A stretch of 64,000 nt of DNA. Origin: Magnetovibrio blakemorei. GTDB taxonomy: Bacteria; Pseudomonadota; Alphaproteobacteria; Rhodospirillales; Magnetovibrionaceae. Shown one piece after another: positions 36,217-45,096 of the stretch. Both the position numbers and the translations under genes were made by a program. Where the stretch lies: the NCBI RefSeq assembly GCF_001746755.1, contig NZ_MCGG01000027.1, forward strand, positions 1-64,000, written 5' to 3'. Each line of letters opens with the position of its first letter. Position 1 is the first letter of the stretch. The notes under the pieces are model-generated. The model was given only the letters and a program-made list of their open reading frames with translations. It had not been told where the DNA came from and searched no databases.

Positions 36217-36876
36217 TTAAGCGCTGTAGGCGTCTCGGATGGCTTTGATGGTGGCAACGTAATCATCGCCCTTAAACACTGCCGAGCCAGCGACCAAGCA
36301 GGTTGCGCCCGCGTCCACAACCGATTTGGCGGTGGCTGCATTGACGCCGCCGTCGACTTGGATGTCGATGGGACGGCCCGCGATCATTTCTTTGACCTGG
36401 GTGATTTTGTTCAGTGCGGCGGGAATGAAGCTTTGACCGCCGAAGCCCGGGTTGACGCTCATGATCAAGACCATATCGAGCTGATCAATGACGTTTTCCA
36501 GCACGCTCACCGGGGTGTGCGGGTTCAGGCTGACGCCGGCTTTTTTGCCCAAGCCTTTGATCACCTGGATGGAACGGTCCAAGTGCTTGTCGGCTTCTGC
36601 GTGAACGACGATTTGGTCGGCACCGGCTTTGGCGTAATCTTCCAAGAACGGTTGCGCCGGGTCGATCATCAAATGCACGTCGAAGAATTTTTTGGTCCAC
36701 GGACGAATGCACGCGATTACGGGCGGGCCGAAGGTCAGGTTCGGCACAAAGTGACCGTCCATGACGTCGATGTGAATCCAATCCGCACCCGCTTCGTCAA
36801 CGGCTTTGACTTCTTCGCCGAGGCGCGCGAAATCAGCAGACAGAATGCTGGGAGCAATTTTGACGTAATCAGTCAT
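36217..36876 (-). CDS. rpe: ribulose-phosphate 3-epimerase
   Basis: 219-residue TIM barrel that interconverts ribulose 5-phosphate and xylulose 5-phosphate, needed in the Calvin regeneration phase. Motifs: [36 protein letters not shown] (metal-binding His and Asp), [11 protein letters not shown]-like [15 protein letters not shown], and VDGGVN with GSAVF. Start at ATG 36876; the longer open frame runs into the structured non-coding stretch upstream. It lies downstream of cbbO in the same direction. Confidence 0.96.
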   Translation of the reverse strand: MTDYVKIAPSILSADFARLGEEVKAVDEAGADWIHIDVMDGHFVPNLTFGPPVIACIRPWTKKFFDVHLMIDPAQPFLEDYAKAGADQIVVHAEADKHLDRSIQVIKGLGKKAGVSLNPHTPVSVLENVIDQLDMVLIMSVNPGFGGQSFIPAALNKITQVKEMIAGRPIDIQVDGGVNAATAKSVVDAGATCLVAGSAVFKGDDYVATIKAIRDAYSA

Positions 36877-36931
36877 GGCGGTTCTCCGTATGGGGCCAAA
36901 TTTAAGGAGCGATAAGCTCTGTTGTGAAAGA

Positions 36932-37112
36932 GAAGGCCCCCGCCAGAGACGGGGGCCTTCCGGGTGGTTCTGGGATAGGTGCGAGCGGACCTCCCCAGGT
37001 TTACTCGTCGCCCAGAACCTCCGCGATCCGGAGCTCATTCAACGTCTTCAACGTCTGTATTGGCAGCTTATGTAAGCCCCCTACCCAATCGGTTTTCACC
37101 GACGAATGAACA
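36932..37112 (-). ncRNA. candidate structured small RNA or long leader (about 180 nt)
   Basis: Minus-strand RNA-like unit with no ORF. From its 5' end: an outer TCATTC/GAATGA pairing that encloses a GGT-GAAA-ACC tetraloop hairpin and an ATTGG...GCTTACATAAGC...CCAAT stem; then CTCCG/CGGAG; then a rod GGTTCTGGG/CCCAGAACC (37011-37019 with 36966-36974) containing ACGAG/CTCGC and ACCT/AGGT; last a GC-rich 11-bp hairpin at 36932-36960 with a modest U-rich tail. A good promoter lies just upstream. It could be a free sRNA or the attenuated leader of rpe. No known family recognised. Confidence 0.5.
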
Positions 37113-37118
37113 TATTTT

Positions 37119-37147
37119 CTTGTATGGCAGTTTCCTAATAAAGTCAA
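37119..37147 (-). promoter_or_regulatory. sigma-70-type promoter for the candidate RNA
   Basis: On the minus strand TTGACT (37147-37142), a 17-base spacer and TACAAG (37124-37119), which is four of six matches at -10. The predicted start is near 37112, the 5' edge of the folded segment. Confidence 0.55.
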
Positions 37148-37237
37148 CGCAACAAAGCCTTAAACGGCAGAATTTAAGTACTTTTTCGCAATTCCCAACC
37201 CTATTGGGTAGTCACCTGCTGCCCATTTAAATGGTCT

Positions 37238-39520
37238 TTACTTGGTTAAGGACATAAACAGTTGCGGTAATCTTTCCGGCAGCCGTTCAACATTGTCGAT
37301 AACGGTGTATTGATTCCCAAAAATGTCGCCAATGTAGTCGTCGGCCTTTTTGTCAAGATTGATGCAGTACGTATAAATCCCCAGTTGGTCGAGTTCTTGA
37401 ACCGCTTTGCGGGCGTCTTCGATCAAGTGGCGTTCGTCCGATACATCAATGTCGAACGGTTCGCCGTCGGTCAGCACCAGCATGAGTTTTTTATCCGATT
37501 TGCGTTGCGACAAGGTCTGCGCCGCGTGGCGCATGGCCGCGCCCATGCGGGTGGAATAGCCCGCTTCTATGGCGGCCAAGCGGCCTTTGACTTCATCGTT
37601 CCAGGACTGTGAATAGCCTTTGATGTGCTGATAGCGCACTTCGTGACGGGAATTGGATGAGAACCCGGCAATCGCCAACTCGTCACCCAAACAGTCCACC
37701 GCCCAGCCCATCAAAGACACCGCTTCCTGACTGAGTTCCAAAATGGTTTGCGAGCAGCCTTCAGGAATCTCGTTCACCGATTGGGACAAATCCAACAGCA
37801 ACATGACGGAGATATCGCGGCCGTCATGACGGTGGCTCATGTTGATGCGGGGGTCCGGTTGGGCCCCGGACTTGAGATCGATGAGCGAGCGAATGGCCAC
37901 GTCCAAATCCAGCTCAGAGCCTTCTTCTTGGTAGCGTACCCGCACGTAATGCTGTGGCTTCAGCAGATCCAAGATCTGTTTCAAACGCTTGGCCAGCATG
38001 GCGTGCTTGGCCAGCAAGCCGTCGATCACCCCGGCATCGCCCATGGGGTGCAGGCTTTCGTACAGGCTCACCCAATCGGGACGGTAGGTTTTGGACAGGT
38101 AGTCCCATTCCGGATAATGACGCGGCGGCAAGCCTTGTTCGTCTTCGCTGTCTTGGTCTTTGGCGTTGCGCTCTTGCTGGTCAAACATTTCTTCTTCGTC
38201 GCCCAGCTCGTGGTATTTCCACATGTGGCGATTGTCGTCTCTGTAATTGACTTCGGTGTCGGTGAAATAGACTTGAGCCGACTGGTCTTGCTGGCGGCGC
38301 GTGCGGGCGATAAACGAAATCGCCAAATTGGCAATCTCTTGGGTCGAGCTTTCGCCCTTTTTCATTTCGTCCAAAAAGCGCTCTGCGTATTCAATCACGT
38401 CTTTGTTTTCATAGCCGTGGTCCGGGTCCAACACGGCATAGGAAAACATCGCCAAACGATGGCGGATGCATGACTGAATTTCCGGGTTGCAATCGCCTTC
38501 GATGGGTCTGGGATGTAGAGCCAAAAACAAATTCACCAGACCCGGATATTCGCGCATGGCCAGATGCTCAACCCGGCAATCTTCAAACATTTCCGCCGCG
38601 ACCCGTTGAAAGGGGCTGAAATTGTCGGCGAAAATGGCCTGGGTCCAACGCCGGTGTGCGGCCATGTGGGCCAGCAAAACGCGGTAACGATCCGTGCCCT
38701 TGACCCGCAACCCGGTGCCGGGGCGGACAAAGTCATCGTACACATCGGGCACCCGCAACCCCAGCTCGTCAAAGTACGGCATGGGTTTGCGCAGTTCGTC
38801 ATAGCCCAGCGAATACGGCACAAAATGCGCGTCGTGCTCGCTCCACAGGCCTTTCATATACAGCCCCATTTTGCGTTCGTTGTCGGCGAACAAGGTGCCG
38901 TGACGTTCGCGCTGCAAGATCGCTTTGGAATCTGCGGACTGTAACGAAAAATAGTCTTTTTGCCGTTCCGGATGGCTGAGGTAATGGGTGGCTCCGTAGG
39001 TGATCCAGTTTTTCAGGCCTTCCAGTGACAACTGGCTCAACAGATACGGCATATGCGCCAGCATTTCGGGCAGACCGGGGCTGGGAATGGTGGTGTGAAA
39101 ACCGTGGATGGAACCGGTGGTCTTTTCCATGAAGGCAAACAGGGTGTCGATGTATTGGCTGAACAAGTCATGGGAGCGCAAGCGCCGGGCGGCTTCGCCC
39201 AAAGTCTGCAAAAACGGCAAGATGGCTTTGCCGTTGGGGGTGCGCGACATCTTCCACACCGATTGGGAGACCTGTTCGATCACACCCTCGCCCAGACGCT
39301 CGGCAATTTCGGGCATTTCGGCCAGGTAAACCTGCACCGGCTCAAAGCCGCGACCAATCATGCAAATCAGCGACGCGCCGTCCAACAAGGTGCGCACACC
39401 TTGCGGGCTGAGGCGCTGGACAGCGTCTTCCATACACCCCGCGAACGCGGTGTCGAGCTGCTCAAACCCACACGTGAGTTGGCTGCGCAGTTCGTCCAGT
39501 TCGGCTTGGTTGAGGGTCAT
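37238..39520 (-). CDS. cbbO: CbbO, von Willebrand A-domain RuBisCO activase subunit
   Basis: 760 residues. CbbO works with the AAA+ protein CbbQ to remove inhibitory sugar phosphates from RuBisCO; it provides the adaptor with the VWA domain. The long helical N-terminal part is followed by the VWA domain in the last 200 residues, with the metal site MLLLDLSQSVNE, a Thr in SRHEVRYQHIKG-downstream TRMG, and LVLTDGEPFDID. It belongs to the NorD/CbbO family, and position behind cbbM-cbbQ fixes it as CbbO. Separated from cbbQ by a 210-bp repeat-bearing gap. Confidence 0.94.
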   Translation of the reverse strand: MTLNQAELDELRSQLTCGFEQLDTAFAGCMEDAVQRLSPQGVRTLLDGASLICMIGRGFEPVQVYLAEMPEIAERLGEGVIEQVSQSVWKMSRTPNGKAILPFLQTLGEAARRLRSHDLFSQYIDTLFAFMEKTTGSIHGFHTTIPSPGLPEMLAHMPYLLSQLSLEGLKNWITYGATHYLSHPERQKDYFSLQSADSKAILQRERHGTLFADNERKMGLYMKGLWSEHDAHFVPYSLGYDELRKPMPYFDELGLRVPDVYDDFVRPGTGLRVKGTDRYRVLLAHMAAHRRWTQAIFADNFSPFQRVAAEMFEDCRVEHLAMREYPGLVNLFLALHPRPIEGDCNPEIQSCIRHRLAMFSYAVLDPDHGYENKDVIEYAERFLDEMKKGESSTQEIANLAISFIARTRRQQDQSAQVYFTDTEVNYRDDNRHMWKYHELGDEEEMFDQQERNAKDQDSEDEQGLPPRHYPEWDYLSKTYRPDWVSLYESLHPMGDAGVIDGLLAKHAMLAKRLKQILDLLKPQHYVRVRYQEEGSELDLDVAIRSLIDLKSGAQPDPRINMSHRHDGRDISVMLLLDLSQSVNEIPEGCSQTILELSQEAVSLMGWAVDCLGDELAIAGFSSNSRHEVRYQHIKGYSQSWNDEVKGRLAAIEAGYSTRMGAAMRHAAQTLSQRKSDKKLMLVLTDGEPFDIDVSDERHLIEDARKAVQELDQLGIYTYCINLDKKADDYIGDIFGNQYTVIDNVERLPERLPQLFMSLTK

Positions 39521-39579
39521 CGCAAATAGCCTTTTTGCAAGGTGAATTGCTGGTAAAAAAATACATAAGCTTCATTTTG

Positions 39580-39718
39580 AACCACAAAGAGCACAGAGGT
39601 CACAGAGATGATCTTCAAAACCGCCCTCACCTCTATCAAAAAGCCATTTTAAAGATCTTCGATGAGATGAATTTTTGCTGTCTTAGGGTCCTCTGTGTGC
39701 TCTGTGTACTCTGTGGTT
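39580..39718. repeat. inverted repeat element in the cbbQ-cbbO gap
   Basis: Two 28-base arms in inverted orientation, 39580-39607 (beginning AACCACAAAGAGCACAGAG) and 39691-39718 (ending GTACTCTGTGGTT), about 80% complementary, flanking 83 bases. The ACCACAGAG-CACAGAG repeat motif is of the kind found dispersed in many bacterial genomes (REP or MITE-like). In the RNA it would fold as a long hairpin between cbbQ and cbbO. Confidence 0.75.
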
Positions 39719-39730
39719 AAAAAACAATTC

Positions 39731-40546
39731 CTAGCCGAAAACGGCATCAATTGTGTGCTTCAACGTTGCGGCAATGTCCGCATCGTCGGTGATGGGCGCC
39801 ACCAAAGCCATGCGGCATGCGGCGTTGGGGTTGATGCCTTGCTTGATCAAGCGTGCGGCGTAGACCAACAAGCGCGTTGAGATGCCTTCATCCAGGCCGT
39901 GGCCCTTCAGATTGCGCGCGGTGGCGCCGATTTTCACCAGCTTGGCGGCGGTGTCTTCATCGGTTCCCGTTTCTTTGGCAATGATGGCGGCCTCGACAGC
40001 GCCTTCGGCATAATCGAAATTCAGCCCGGAAAAGCGCTGTTTGGTTGACTGTTTTAAGTCCTTCATCAGGCTTTGATAACCGGGGTTGTAGGAAATCACC
40101 AATTGGAAATCGGCGTGGGCGTTGACCAATTCACCCTTTTTATCCAGCGGAAGCGTGCGGCGGTGATCGGTCAGCGGGTGAATGACGACGGTGGTGTCTT
40201 GGCGCGCTTCAACCACTTCGTCCAGATAACAAATCGCGCCGATACGCGCCGCCACGGTCAGCGGGCCATCCAGCCAGCGGGTGCCGTTGGCATCCAACAA
40301 ATAGCGCCCCACCAAATCGGACGCGGTCATGTCTTCGTTACACGCCACAGTAATCAGCGGTTTTTTGAGCTTCCATGCCATGTATTCGATAAAGCGTGAT
40401 TTACCGCACCCGGTGGGGCCCTTGACCATCACCGGAAGACGTTCGGCATAAGCGGCCTCATACAGTGCCACTTCGTTTCCGGTGGGCTGATAATACGGCT
40501 CTTGAGTGATCTGGTACTGTAAAACGTCTATTTCATGGCTGGGCAT
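39731..40546 (-). CDS. cbbQ: CbbQ, MoxR-type AAA+ RuBisCO activase
   Basis: 271 residues. ATPase half of the CbbQO RuBisCO activase. Walker A GPTGCGKS at 43-50, Walker B AICYLDEVVEAR, then the DHRRTLPLDKKGE pore-loop region, sensor motif FQLVISYNPGYQSL and arginine-finger region KQSTKQRFSGLNF. Immediately downstream of cbbM behind a terminator. Related NorQ proteins have the same fold; the neighbours decide for CbbQ. Confidence 0.95.
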   Translation of the reverse strand: MPSHEIDVLQYQITQEPYYQPTGNEVALYEAAYAERLPVMVKGPTGCGKSRFIEYMAWKLKKPLITVACNEDMTASDLVGRYLLDANGTRWLDGPLTVAARIGAICYLDEVVEARQDTTVVIHPLTDHRRTLPLDKKGELVNAHADFQLVISYNPGYQSLMKDLKQSTKQRFSGLNFDYAEGAVEAAIIAKETGTDEDTAAKLVKIGATARNLKGHGLDEGISTRLLVYAARLIKQGINPNAACRMALVAPITDDADIAATLKHTIDAVFG

Positions 40547-40579
40547 AACTTAGAATCCTTACAAACATGTAGGGCGGAG

Positions 40580-40622
40580 GAAAAAAGACCGGGAGCAGTT
40601 TGCACCACGCCCGGTCCTTTTT
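40580..40622 (-). terminator. terminator/attenuator between cbbM and cbbQ
   Basis: Stem GACCGGG (40587-40593) with CCCGGTC (40610-40616) and T6 on the minus strand. It would cut most cbbM transcripts before cbbQO, giving more RuBisCO than activase. Confidence 0.85.
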
Positions 40623-40658
40623 GCAAAGAATGCGTTCTCGAAAGAACTTTGGGCAAGC

Positions 40659-42038
40659 TTATTTGTGCACGCCCAATTTTTCGCGCCAACCGGGGAAGAT
40701 CGTATCGGCATCGCCGGGGAAGCTTTCGAACGCGCGCGCAAATTCTTTGTGCTCTTTCGCGAATTCGATGGGATCAGCGCCCTGCTGCCAGCATTCGTAA
40801 GCCTGACGCAGCGAGATCGCACCCGCAGCCGGGCTGTCGATGTGACCGTAGGAACCGCCACCGGACGTGTTGATCAAGTTGGCGTGGCCCAGGTTTTCGA
40901 AGAAGCCCGGCAAACGCAGTGCGTTCATGCCGCCCGAAATGATCGGGGTGGTCGGCTTCATGCCATACCATTCCTGGTGATAGAAAGGACCGTCGGCGCT
41001 GTCGCGTTCGATCATGTAAGCGATGTTTTTATCGGTCGCATCGCCTTCCATCTTGCCGTAGCCCATGGTGCCCACATGGATACCGGAAGCACCCTGCAAG
41101 CGGCTCATTTTGGCCAACACAAAGGCGGTGTAACCGCGTTTTGCGGACGGCGACGTCACAGCGCCGTGACCGGCACGGTGATAGTGCAGGTACTGGTTGG
41201 CAAAGTGACGACGAGCGGTGGTGACCATACCGGGGCCACCCACATAACCGTCAACCAAGAACGCAACCTTGTCGGCGTCCGGGCCGAAGGTGTTCAAGAT
41301 GAATTCGCCACGGGCCATCATTTCATAGTGATCGTCAGCGGTGATGTTGGCGGAGAACAATTTGGCTTCGCCGGTTTCATCCATAGCGCGCTTCATGGAG
41401 TCATAGACCAAAGGAATGGTTTCGCGCATCGGCGAGAACACCTGGTTGCCCTGGGGTTCGTCGTTTTTGATGAAGTCGCCGCCCAGCCAGAACTGGTAAG
41501 CCGCTTCGGCAAAGGGTTTCGGACGCAGGCCCAGCTTCGGTTTGATGATGGTACCGGCGATGTAACCGCCGTTGACCACGGGACGGCCCAAAATGCGCCA
41601 CAAATCGGAAATGTCTTTGGACGGACCGTCGAACAAACGCAGGTATTTCTGCGGCACGTAGAAATCGAGCATCTTGGCGTAGGCGATGTCGCCCATGCCT
41701 TGGTTGTTGCCGATGGCCAACGTCAAGAACGACACGATCATCGCGCGGCCGTCGGTGATGTTGCGGTCGAACAGATCAACCGGATAGGCGATCTTCATGA
41801 TTTCTTTGGCTTCGTCGATTTCGTAAACGAGCGCGTCAACACCTTTGGTGAAGTCATCCGTGGTGGACACTTCAACGTTGGTGCCGGTGGACGATTCAGC
41901 AGAGAAGTGAGCGGCGGCTTCAAGGTAACCGTAGCCGGTCTTCGGTTTCATCAAGTAAGCAACAAGAACGTGGTTGCCGCCTTTGATCAGGTCGTCTTCT
42001 TTAAGGCTCAAGTCTGCGTAACGATTGGACTGGTCCAT
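40659..42038 (-). CDS. cbbM: form II ribulose-1,5-bisphosphate carboxylase/oxygenase
   Basis: 459-residue form II RuBisCO large subunit, the CO2-fixing enzyme. Active-site residues align by number with the Rhodospirillum rubrum enzyme: Lys166 in [10 protein letters not shown], carbamylated Lys191, Asp193 and Glu194 in [11 protein letters not shown], then YHRAGHG and the [13 protein letters not shown] and [10 protein letters not shown] phosphate loops. No small subunit gene is present, as expected for form II. Such enzymes suit low O2, high CO2. Divergent from cbbR with a 270-bp control region. Confidence 0.98.
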   Translation of the reverse strand: MDQSNRYADLSLKEDDLIKGGNHVLVAYLMKPKTGYGYLEAAAHFSAESSTGTNVEVSTTDDFTKGVDALVYEIDEAKEIMKIAYPVDLFDRNITDGRAMIVSFLTLAIGNNQGMGDIAYAKMLDFYVPQKYLRLFDGPSKDISDLWRILGRPVVNGGYIAGTIIKPKLGLRPKPFAEAAYQFWLGGDFIKNDEPQGNQVFSPMRETIPLVYDSMKRAMDETGEAKLFSANITADDHYEMMARGEFILNTFGPDADKVAFLVDGYVGGPGMVTTARRHFANQYLHYHRAGHGAVTSPSAKRGYTAFVLAKMSRLQGASGIHVGTMGYGKMEGDATDKNIAYMIERDSADGPFYHQEWYGMKPTTPIISGGMNALRLPGFFENLGHANLINTSGGGSYGHIDSPAAGAISLRQAYECWQQGADPIEFAKEHKEFARAFESFPGDADTIFPGWREKLGVHK

Positions 42039-42311
42039 AATAGGCCCCTCTCTTCATGTCTCTCGATTGCGTGAAGGTCCCGCTTGGTTATCGCTTGGGA
42101 CCAGCACCTTCCCTTAGGTTTCTGTTTCTGTTTGGAGGGCGTTGTGTTCAACACCGTGTAGAACCACCCTTCAAGTGGCGCAGACTATACGGGGCACATG
42201 TGCATAAAAGAATTCATTTATATTGATGATCAGCATAATATTTGCTTATAGTAATGCGCGAACACCATGATCTGCTTGGCTTTTTTAAAAAATTAAATGA
42301 AATACAACGAC
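42039..42311. promoter_or_regulatory. cbbM / cbbR control region
   Basis: Divergent promoter region. It includes a perfect palindrome GCACATGTGC (42194-42203) and an AT-rich imperfect dyad ATATT-N12-AATAT at 42220-42241, just before another TTGCTTATAGTAA. LysR regulators bind T-N11-A dyads of this sort, so these are candidate CbbR sites placed between the two genes. Confidence 0.5.
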
Positions 42312-43373
42312 ATGCACGTAACTTTACGACAATTAGAAGCTTTCACCGCCGTCGCAAATCACCTCAGCTTCACCCGTGCAGCGGAACAGTTAAACCTTTC
42401 GCAGCCTGCTGTGTCCATGCAAATCAAGCAATTGGAATCGCAACTGGGCCAAGCCTTGTTCGAACAAATGGGGAAAAAAATCCACCTCACTGAATCAGGT
42501 CACGAAGTGCGTAAATTTGCGCGCTCGATTCTTCAGCAGGTTGATGACATGGAAACGGCGCTGACCAGCCTCAGCGGCTTGGAACGCGGCACCTTGAGCA
42601 TTTCGGTCGCCACCACGGCGCACTATTTTGCCCCGAAGCTTCTGAAGATCTTTTGTGAGCGCTACCCCGGCGTCAACGTCAAACTGGATGTCACCAATCG
42701 AGAACAGTTGGTCAGCCAGTTGGAAAACAACATCGTCGATATGGTGATCATGGGCCGTCCGCCGGAAAACGTGGACGTGGAATCGGGGGCGTTCATGGAA
42801 AACCCCCTGGTTCTGATTGCCCCCGCCGACCATCCATTCACGCGGGAAAAATCGATCCAACTGAAACGTCTGGCCAACGAAGTGTTTTTGGTCCGCGAAG
42901 TGGGTTCGGGAACCCGCAAAGCCATGGAACTGTTTTTCACCCAACACAATATTCCCATGATTATGGGCATGGAGGTCAGCTCAGACGAAGCCATCAAGCG
43001 CAGCGTGCAAGCGGGCTTGGGACTGGGCATCATGAGCCGCGACGCGATTCAGAATGAACTTCAACTAAATCTTCTAAGCGCGCCAGATGTTTTGCATTTT
43101 CCGATTATGCGACATTGGTACGTGATGCACCGTAAAGGCAAACGACTGTCGCCCATCGCGCAAGCCTTTAAGGACTTTTTGCTCCAGGAAGCGGCCGGTA
43201 TTCTCAACAAAGAACCAACGCTGCGTGATGCCGCTCAGTTACAGACGCCCCAGATGCCCCCGCTGAAGGCCCCAACGCCTTCCGCTGCAAACAACAAATA
43301 CGCTCCAGCGCGCCCCAAGTATGTTTTGACGGGCCCTGACGGCAAGCCCATCCCCCCGGCCCCGCGCAAATAA
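42312..43373 (+). CDS. cbbR: LysR-type Calvin-cycle regulator CbbR
   Basis: 353 residues. N-terminal winged helix HVTLRQLEAFTAVANHLSFT with recognition helix LSQPAVSMQIKQLESQ, then a periplasmic-binding-like effector domain (GTLSISVATTAHYFAPKLL onward). Divergent from cbbM, the standard CbbR position; it activates cbb genes in response to metabolites such as RuBP or NADPH. Unusual is the C-terminal Pro/Ala-rich tail of about 45 residues (PQMPPLKAPTPSAANN to the end) beyond the usual LysR length. The second Met gives the standard family start; 42297 is possible. Confidence 0.93.
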   Translation: MHVTLRQLEAFTAVANHLSFTRAAEQLNLSQPAVSMQIKQLESQLGQALFEQMGKKIHLTESGHEVRKFARSILQQVDDMETALTSLSGLERGTLSISVATTAHYFAPKLLKIFCERYPGVNVKLDVTNREQLVSQLENNIVDMVIMGRPPENVDVESGAFMENPLVLIAPADHPFTREKSIQLKRLANEVFLVREVGSGTRKAMELFFTQHNIPMIMGMEVSSDEAIKRSVQAGLGLGIMSRDAIQNELQLNLLSAPDVLHFPIMRHWYVMHRKGKRLSPIAQAFKDFLLQEAAGILNKEPTLRDAAQLQTPQMPPLKAPTPSAANNKYAPARPKYVLTGPDGKPIPPAPRK

Positions 43374-43441
43374 GCGTCCACTTTGGCTCAATGCCTTAAT
43401 GTTAATCCAGCACACATCCTACAGAGATTGTCTTGAGCGTG

Positions 43442-43494
43442 TATTTACGCAATTATGGTTGCGCAAGTACAATTGCTTGGTGCATGCGTAAATA
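43442..43494. repeat. 10-bp inverted repeat downstream of cbbR
   Basis: Perfect arms TATTTACGCA (43442-43451) and TGCGTAAATA (43485-43494), 33 bases apart, with an inner GCAATT/AATTGC pair. It lies in front of the hydrolase gene at 43525, so it may be an operator or a terminator remnant. No T run. Confidence 0.55.
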
Positions 43495-43524
43495 TCAAGA
43501 CATAACCGTAGGACTAAAAAAAGA

Positions 43525-44112
43525 GTGGAAAATGACACGCCCGTTTTAATGGTTCCGGGGCTGGGTGGGTCCGACTCGGGACACTGGCAAACCCATTGGC
43601 ATGACCGTCATGCAAGCTGTGAGTTTGTTCAATCCGTCAATTGGAACCTGCCCGAACGGGAAAGCTGGTTGGCGGGCTTGGACTTGGCCATTCACGCCTG
43701 TGCAACCCCGCCTTTGCTGGTGGCCCACAGTCTCGGCTGTGCTTTGGTGGCGCACTGGGTGGCTCAAGCCCATAAAAGAAACGGCGGCGTGTCCAATCTA
43801 CCTGTCCGCGGTGCGTTGCTTGTGGCCCCTGCAGATGTGGATTCTGAGGCCCATACCCCGGCCGAGACACACGTTTTTGCGCCTATGCCGCTGTCCGTTT
43901 TCCCTTTTCCCTCGACCGTCGTCGCCAGCACCAATGACCCATACGTCGATCCCGTAAGGGCCAAACTGTTCGCCACGGCGTGGGGCGCCGAATACACCAA
44001 TGTTGGTCCACGCGGTCACATCAACGCGGACTCGCATTTAGGAGACTGGCAAGAAGGCTGGGACCTGCTTACAGATCTATACCGTGAGGATGAGCAGCTG
44101 TCGCGGGCTTGA
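43525..44112 (+). CDS. RBBP9/YdeN-family serine hydrolase
   Basis: 195 residues, small alpha/beta hydrolase. Start of fold VLMVPGLGGSDSGHWQTHW, nucleophile elbow LLVAHSLGCALVAHW with GxSxG-like AHSLGC, Asp in VVASTNDPYVDP and His in NVGPRGHINADSHLGDW. The GHIN and WP-like motifs are RBBP9 family features. Substrate unknown. GTG start after an A-rich stretch. Its last 44 bases overlap the convergent EamA transporter gene. Confidence 0.87.
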   Translation: MENDTPVLMVPGLGGSDSGHWQTHWHDRHASCEFVQSVNWNLPERESWLAGLDLAIHACATPPLLVAHSLGCALVAHWVAQAHKRNGGVSNLPVRGALLVAPADVDSEAHTPAETHVFAPMPLSVFPFPSTVVASTNDPYVDPVRAKLFATAWGAEYTNVGPRGHINADSHLGDWQEGWDLLTDLYREDEQLSRA

Positions 44113-44992
44113 TCCGGGTTTCTCGGTGCAACAGATACAGGCCGCTGGCGACAATCACCCCTGCCCCAACCACCGTGGACAAACCCGGAACGTGCCCCCA
44201 CAGCACAAATCCGATCAACCCGGCCCACACCATCGCCGAATACTCAAAAGGCGCCACCAAACCGATTGGCGCGATGGAAAAGGCACGGGTCAGACTCAAA
44301 TGTCCAGCCACGGCAAAGGCTCCCGCCAAAGCCACCCAGCCAACGTCGATCGCCGACATGGGTTTAAAGTCGGCCCAGATAAGGGTACTGGCGACCACGC
44401 CAACCCATACGTTAAAATACAGAACCTGCTTAAACGCCCCTTCGCCCACATCGTCACCCTTGCGGCCCATCCACCGGGTGATCAGCATGAACACGGCGTA
44501 GGCGAAGCTGGCGAGCAAGGCATACACGGCTCCGCTTTGAAAAAAGTCACCCCCGGGGTTGGCCGCGATCATGACGCCGACAAAACCAACGATAACAGCG
44601 GCCCAACGGTGCGGCCCCACATACTCTTTCAACAGCGGCACGGACAAGGCCGTCATCACAAAGGTTGTGCCGAAAAAGATCACTGTGGCATCCGCCAAAG
44701 CCATCGTTTGCAACGCCTTGAAAAATGCGAGCGGAGCAAAAAATCCCACCAAGACCCGCACAAAATGCAATCCGGGCCGTTTTGTACGCAACGCCTCGCT
44801 GGGCAGCGACCGCCAGGCCCAAATCAACATAACGGGGGCCACAAACCAACTGCGCACGGCCAGAATCTGCAAAACGCTAAAATCGCGTTCCAGCAGAATT
44901 TTGATCACCCCATCCATCACCGACAACAACAAAGCGCCCAGCAAAATCAACGCAATGCCCTGCATATTATGGCGGTGGGTATCAATCATCAT
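44069..44992 (-). CDS. EamA/DMT-family permease
   Basis: 307 residues, ten predicted helices in two EamA repeats: GIALILLGALLLSVMDGVIK, VRVLVGFFAPLAFFKALQ, then VWVGVVASTLIWADF and LVAPFEYSAMVWAGLIGFVLWG. Members of the drug/metabolite transporter superfamily export amino acids or other small metabolites; the cargo cannot be told from sequence. Convergent overlap with the hydrolase gene. Confidence 0.9.
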   Translation of the reverse strand: MMIDTHRHNMQGIALILLGALLLSVMDGVIKILLERDFSVLQILAVRSWFVAPVMLIWAWRSLPSEALRTKRPGLHFVRVLVGFFAPLAFFKALQTMALADATVIFFGTTFVMTALSVPLLKEYVGPHRWAAVIVGFVGVMIAANPGGDFFQSGAVYALLASFAYAVFMLITRWMGRKGDDVGEGAFKQVLYFNVWVGVVASTLIWADFKPMSAIDVGWVALAGAFAVAGHLSLTRAFSIAPIGLVAPFEYSAMVWAGLIGFVLWGHVPGLSTVVGAGVIVASGLYLLHRETRIKPATAAHPHGIDL

Positions 44993-45096
44993 GGTTGGTC
45001 CGTCCCGGCAGAAAGCACAACTTGTGATAGCGCACCCTGAATAATTCCGATATGATTTTGCACTATAAATTATCCAAGCGGAATGAGGAGTTGTTT

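Noticed and set aside
36877-37038. N-terminal extension of rpe.
   Set aside because: The extension reads through the hairpins of the candidate RNA; the family start is at 36876.
36932-37112. 6S RNA or SRP RNA as identity of the structured unit.
   Set aside because: The 5' and 3' ends do not pair as in 6S, and the SRP GGTCCGGAAGGAAGCAGCC core is absent.
39580-39718. CRISPR array.
   Set aside because: Only two arms, inverted rather than direct, with no spacer series.
40665-42074. A 469-codon open frame on the plus strand opposite cbbM.
   Set aside because: Shadow of a highly biased RuBisCO gene; it resembles no protein and would run into the cbbM promoter.
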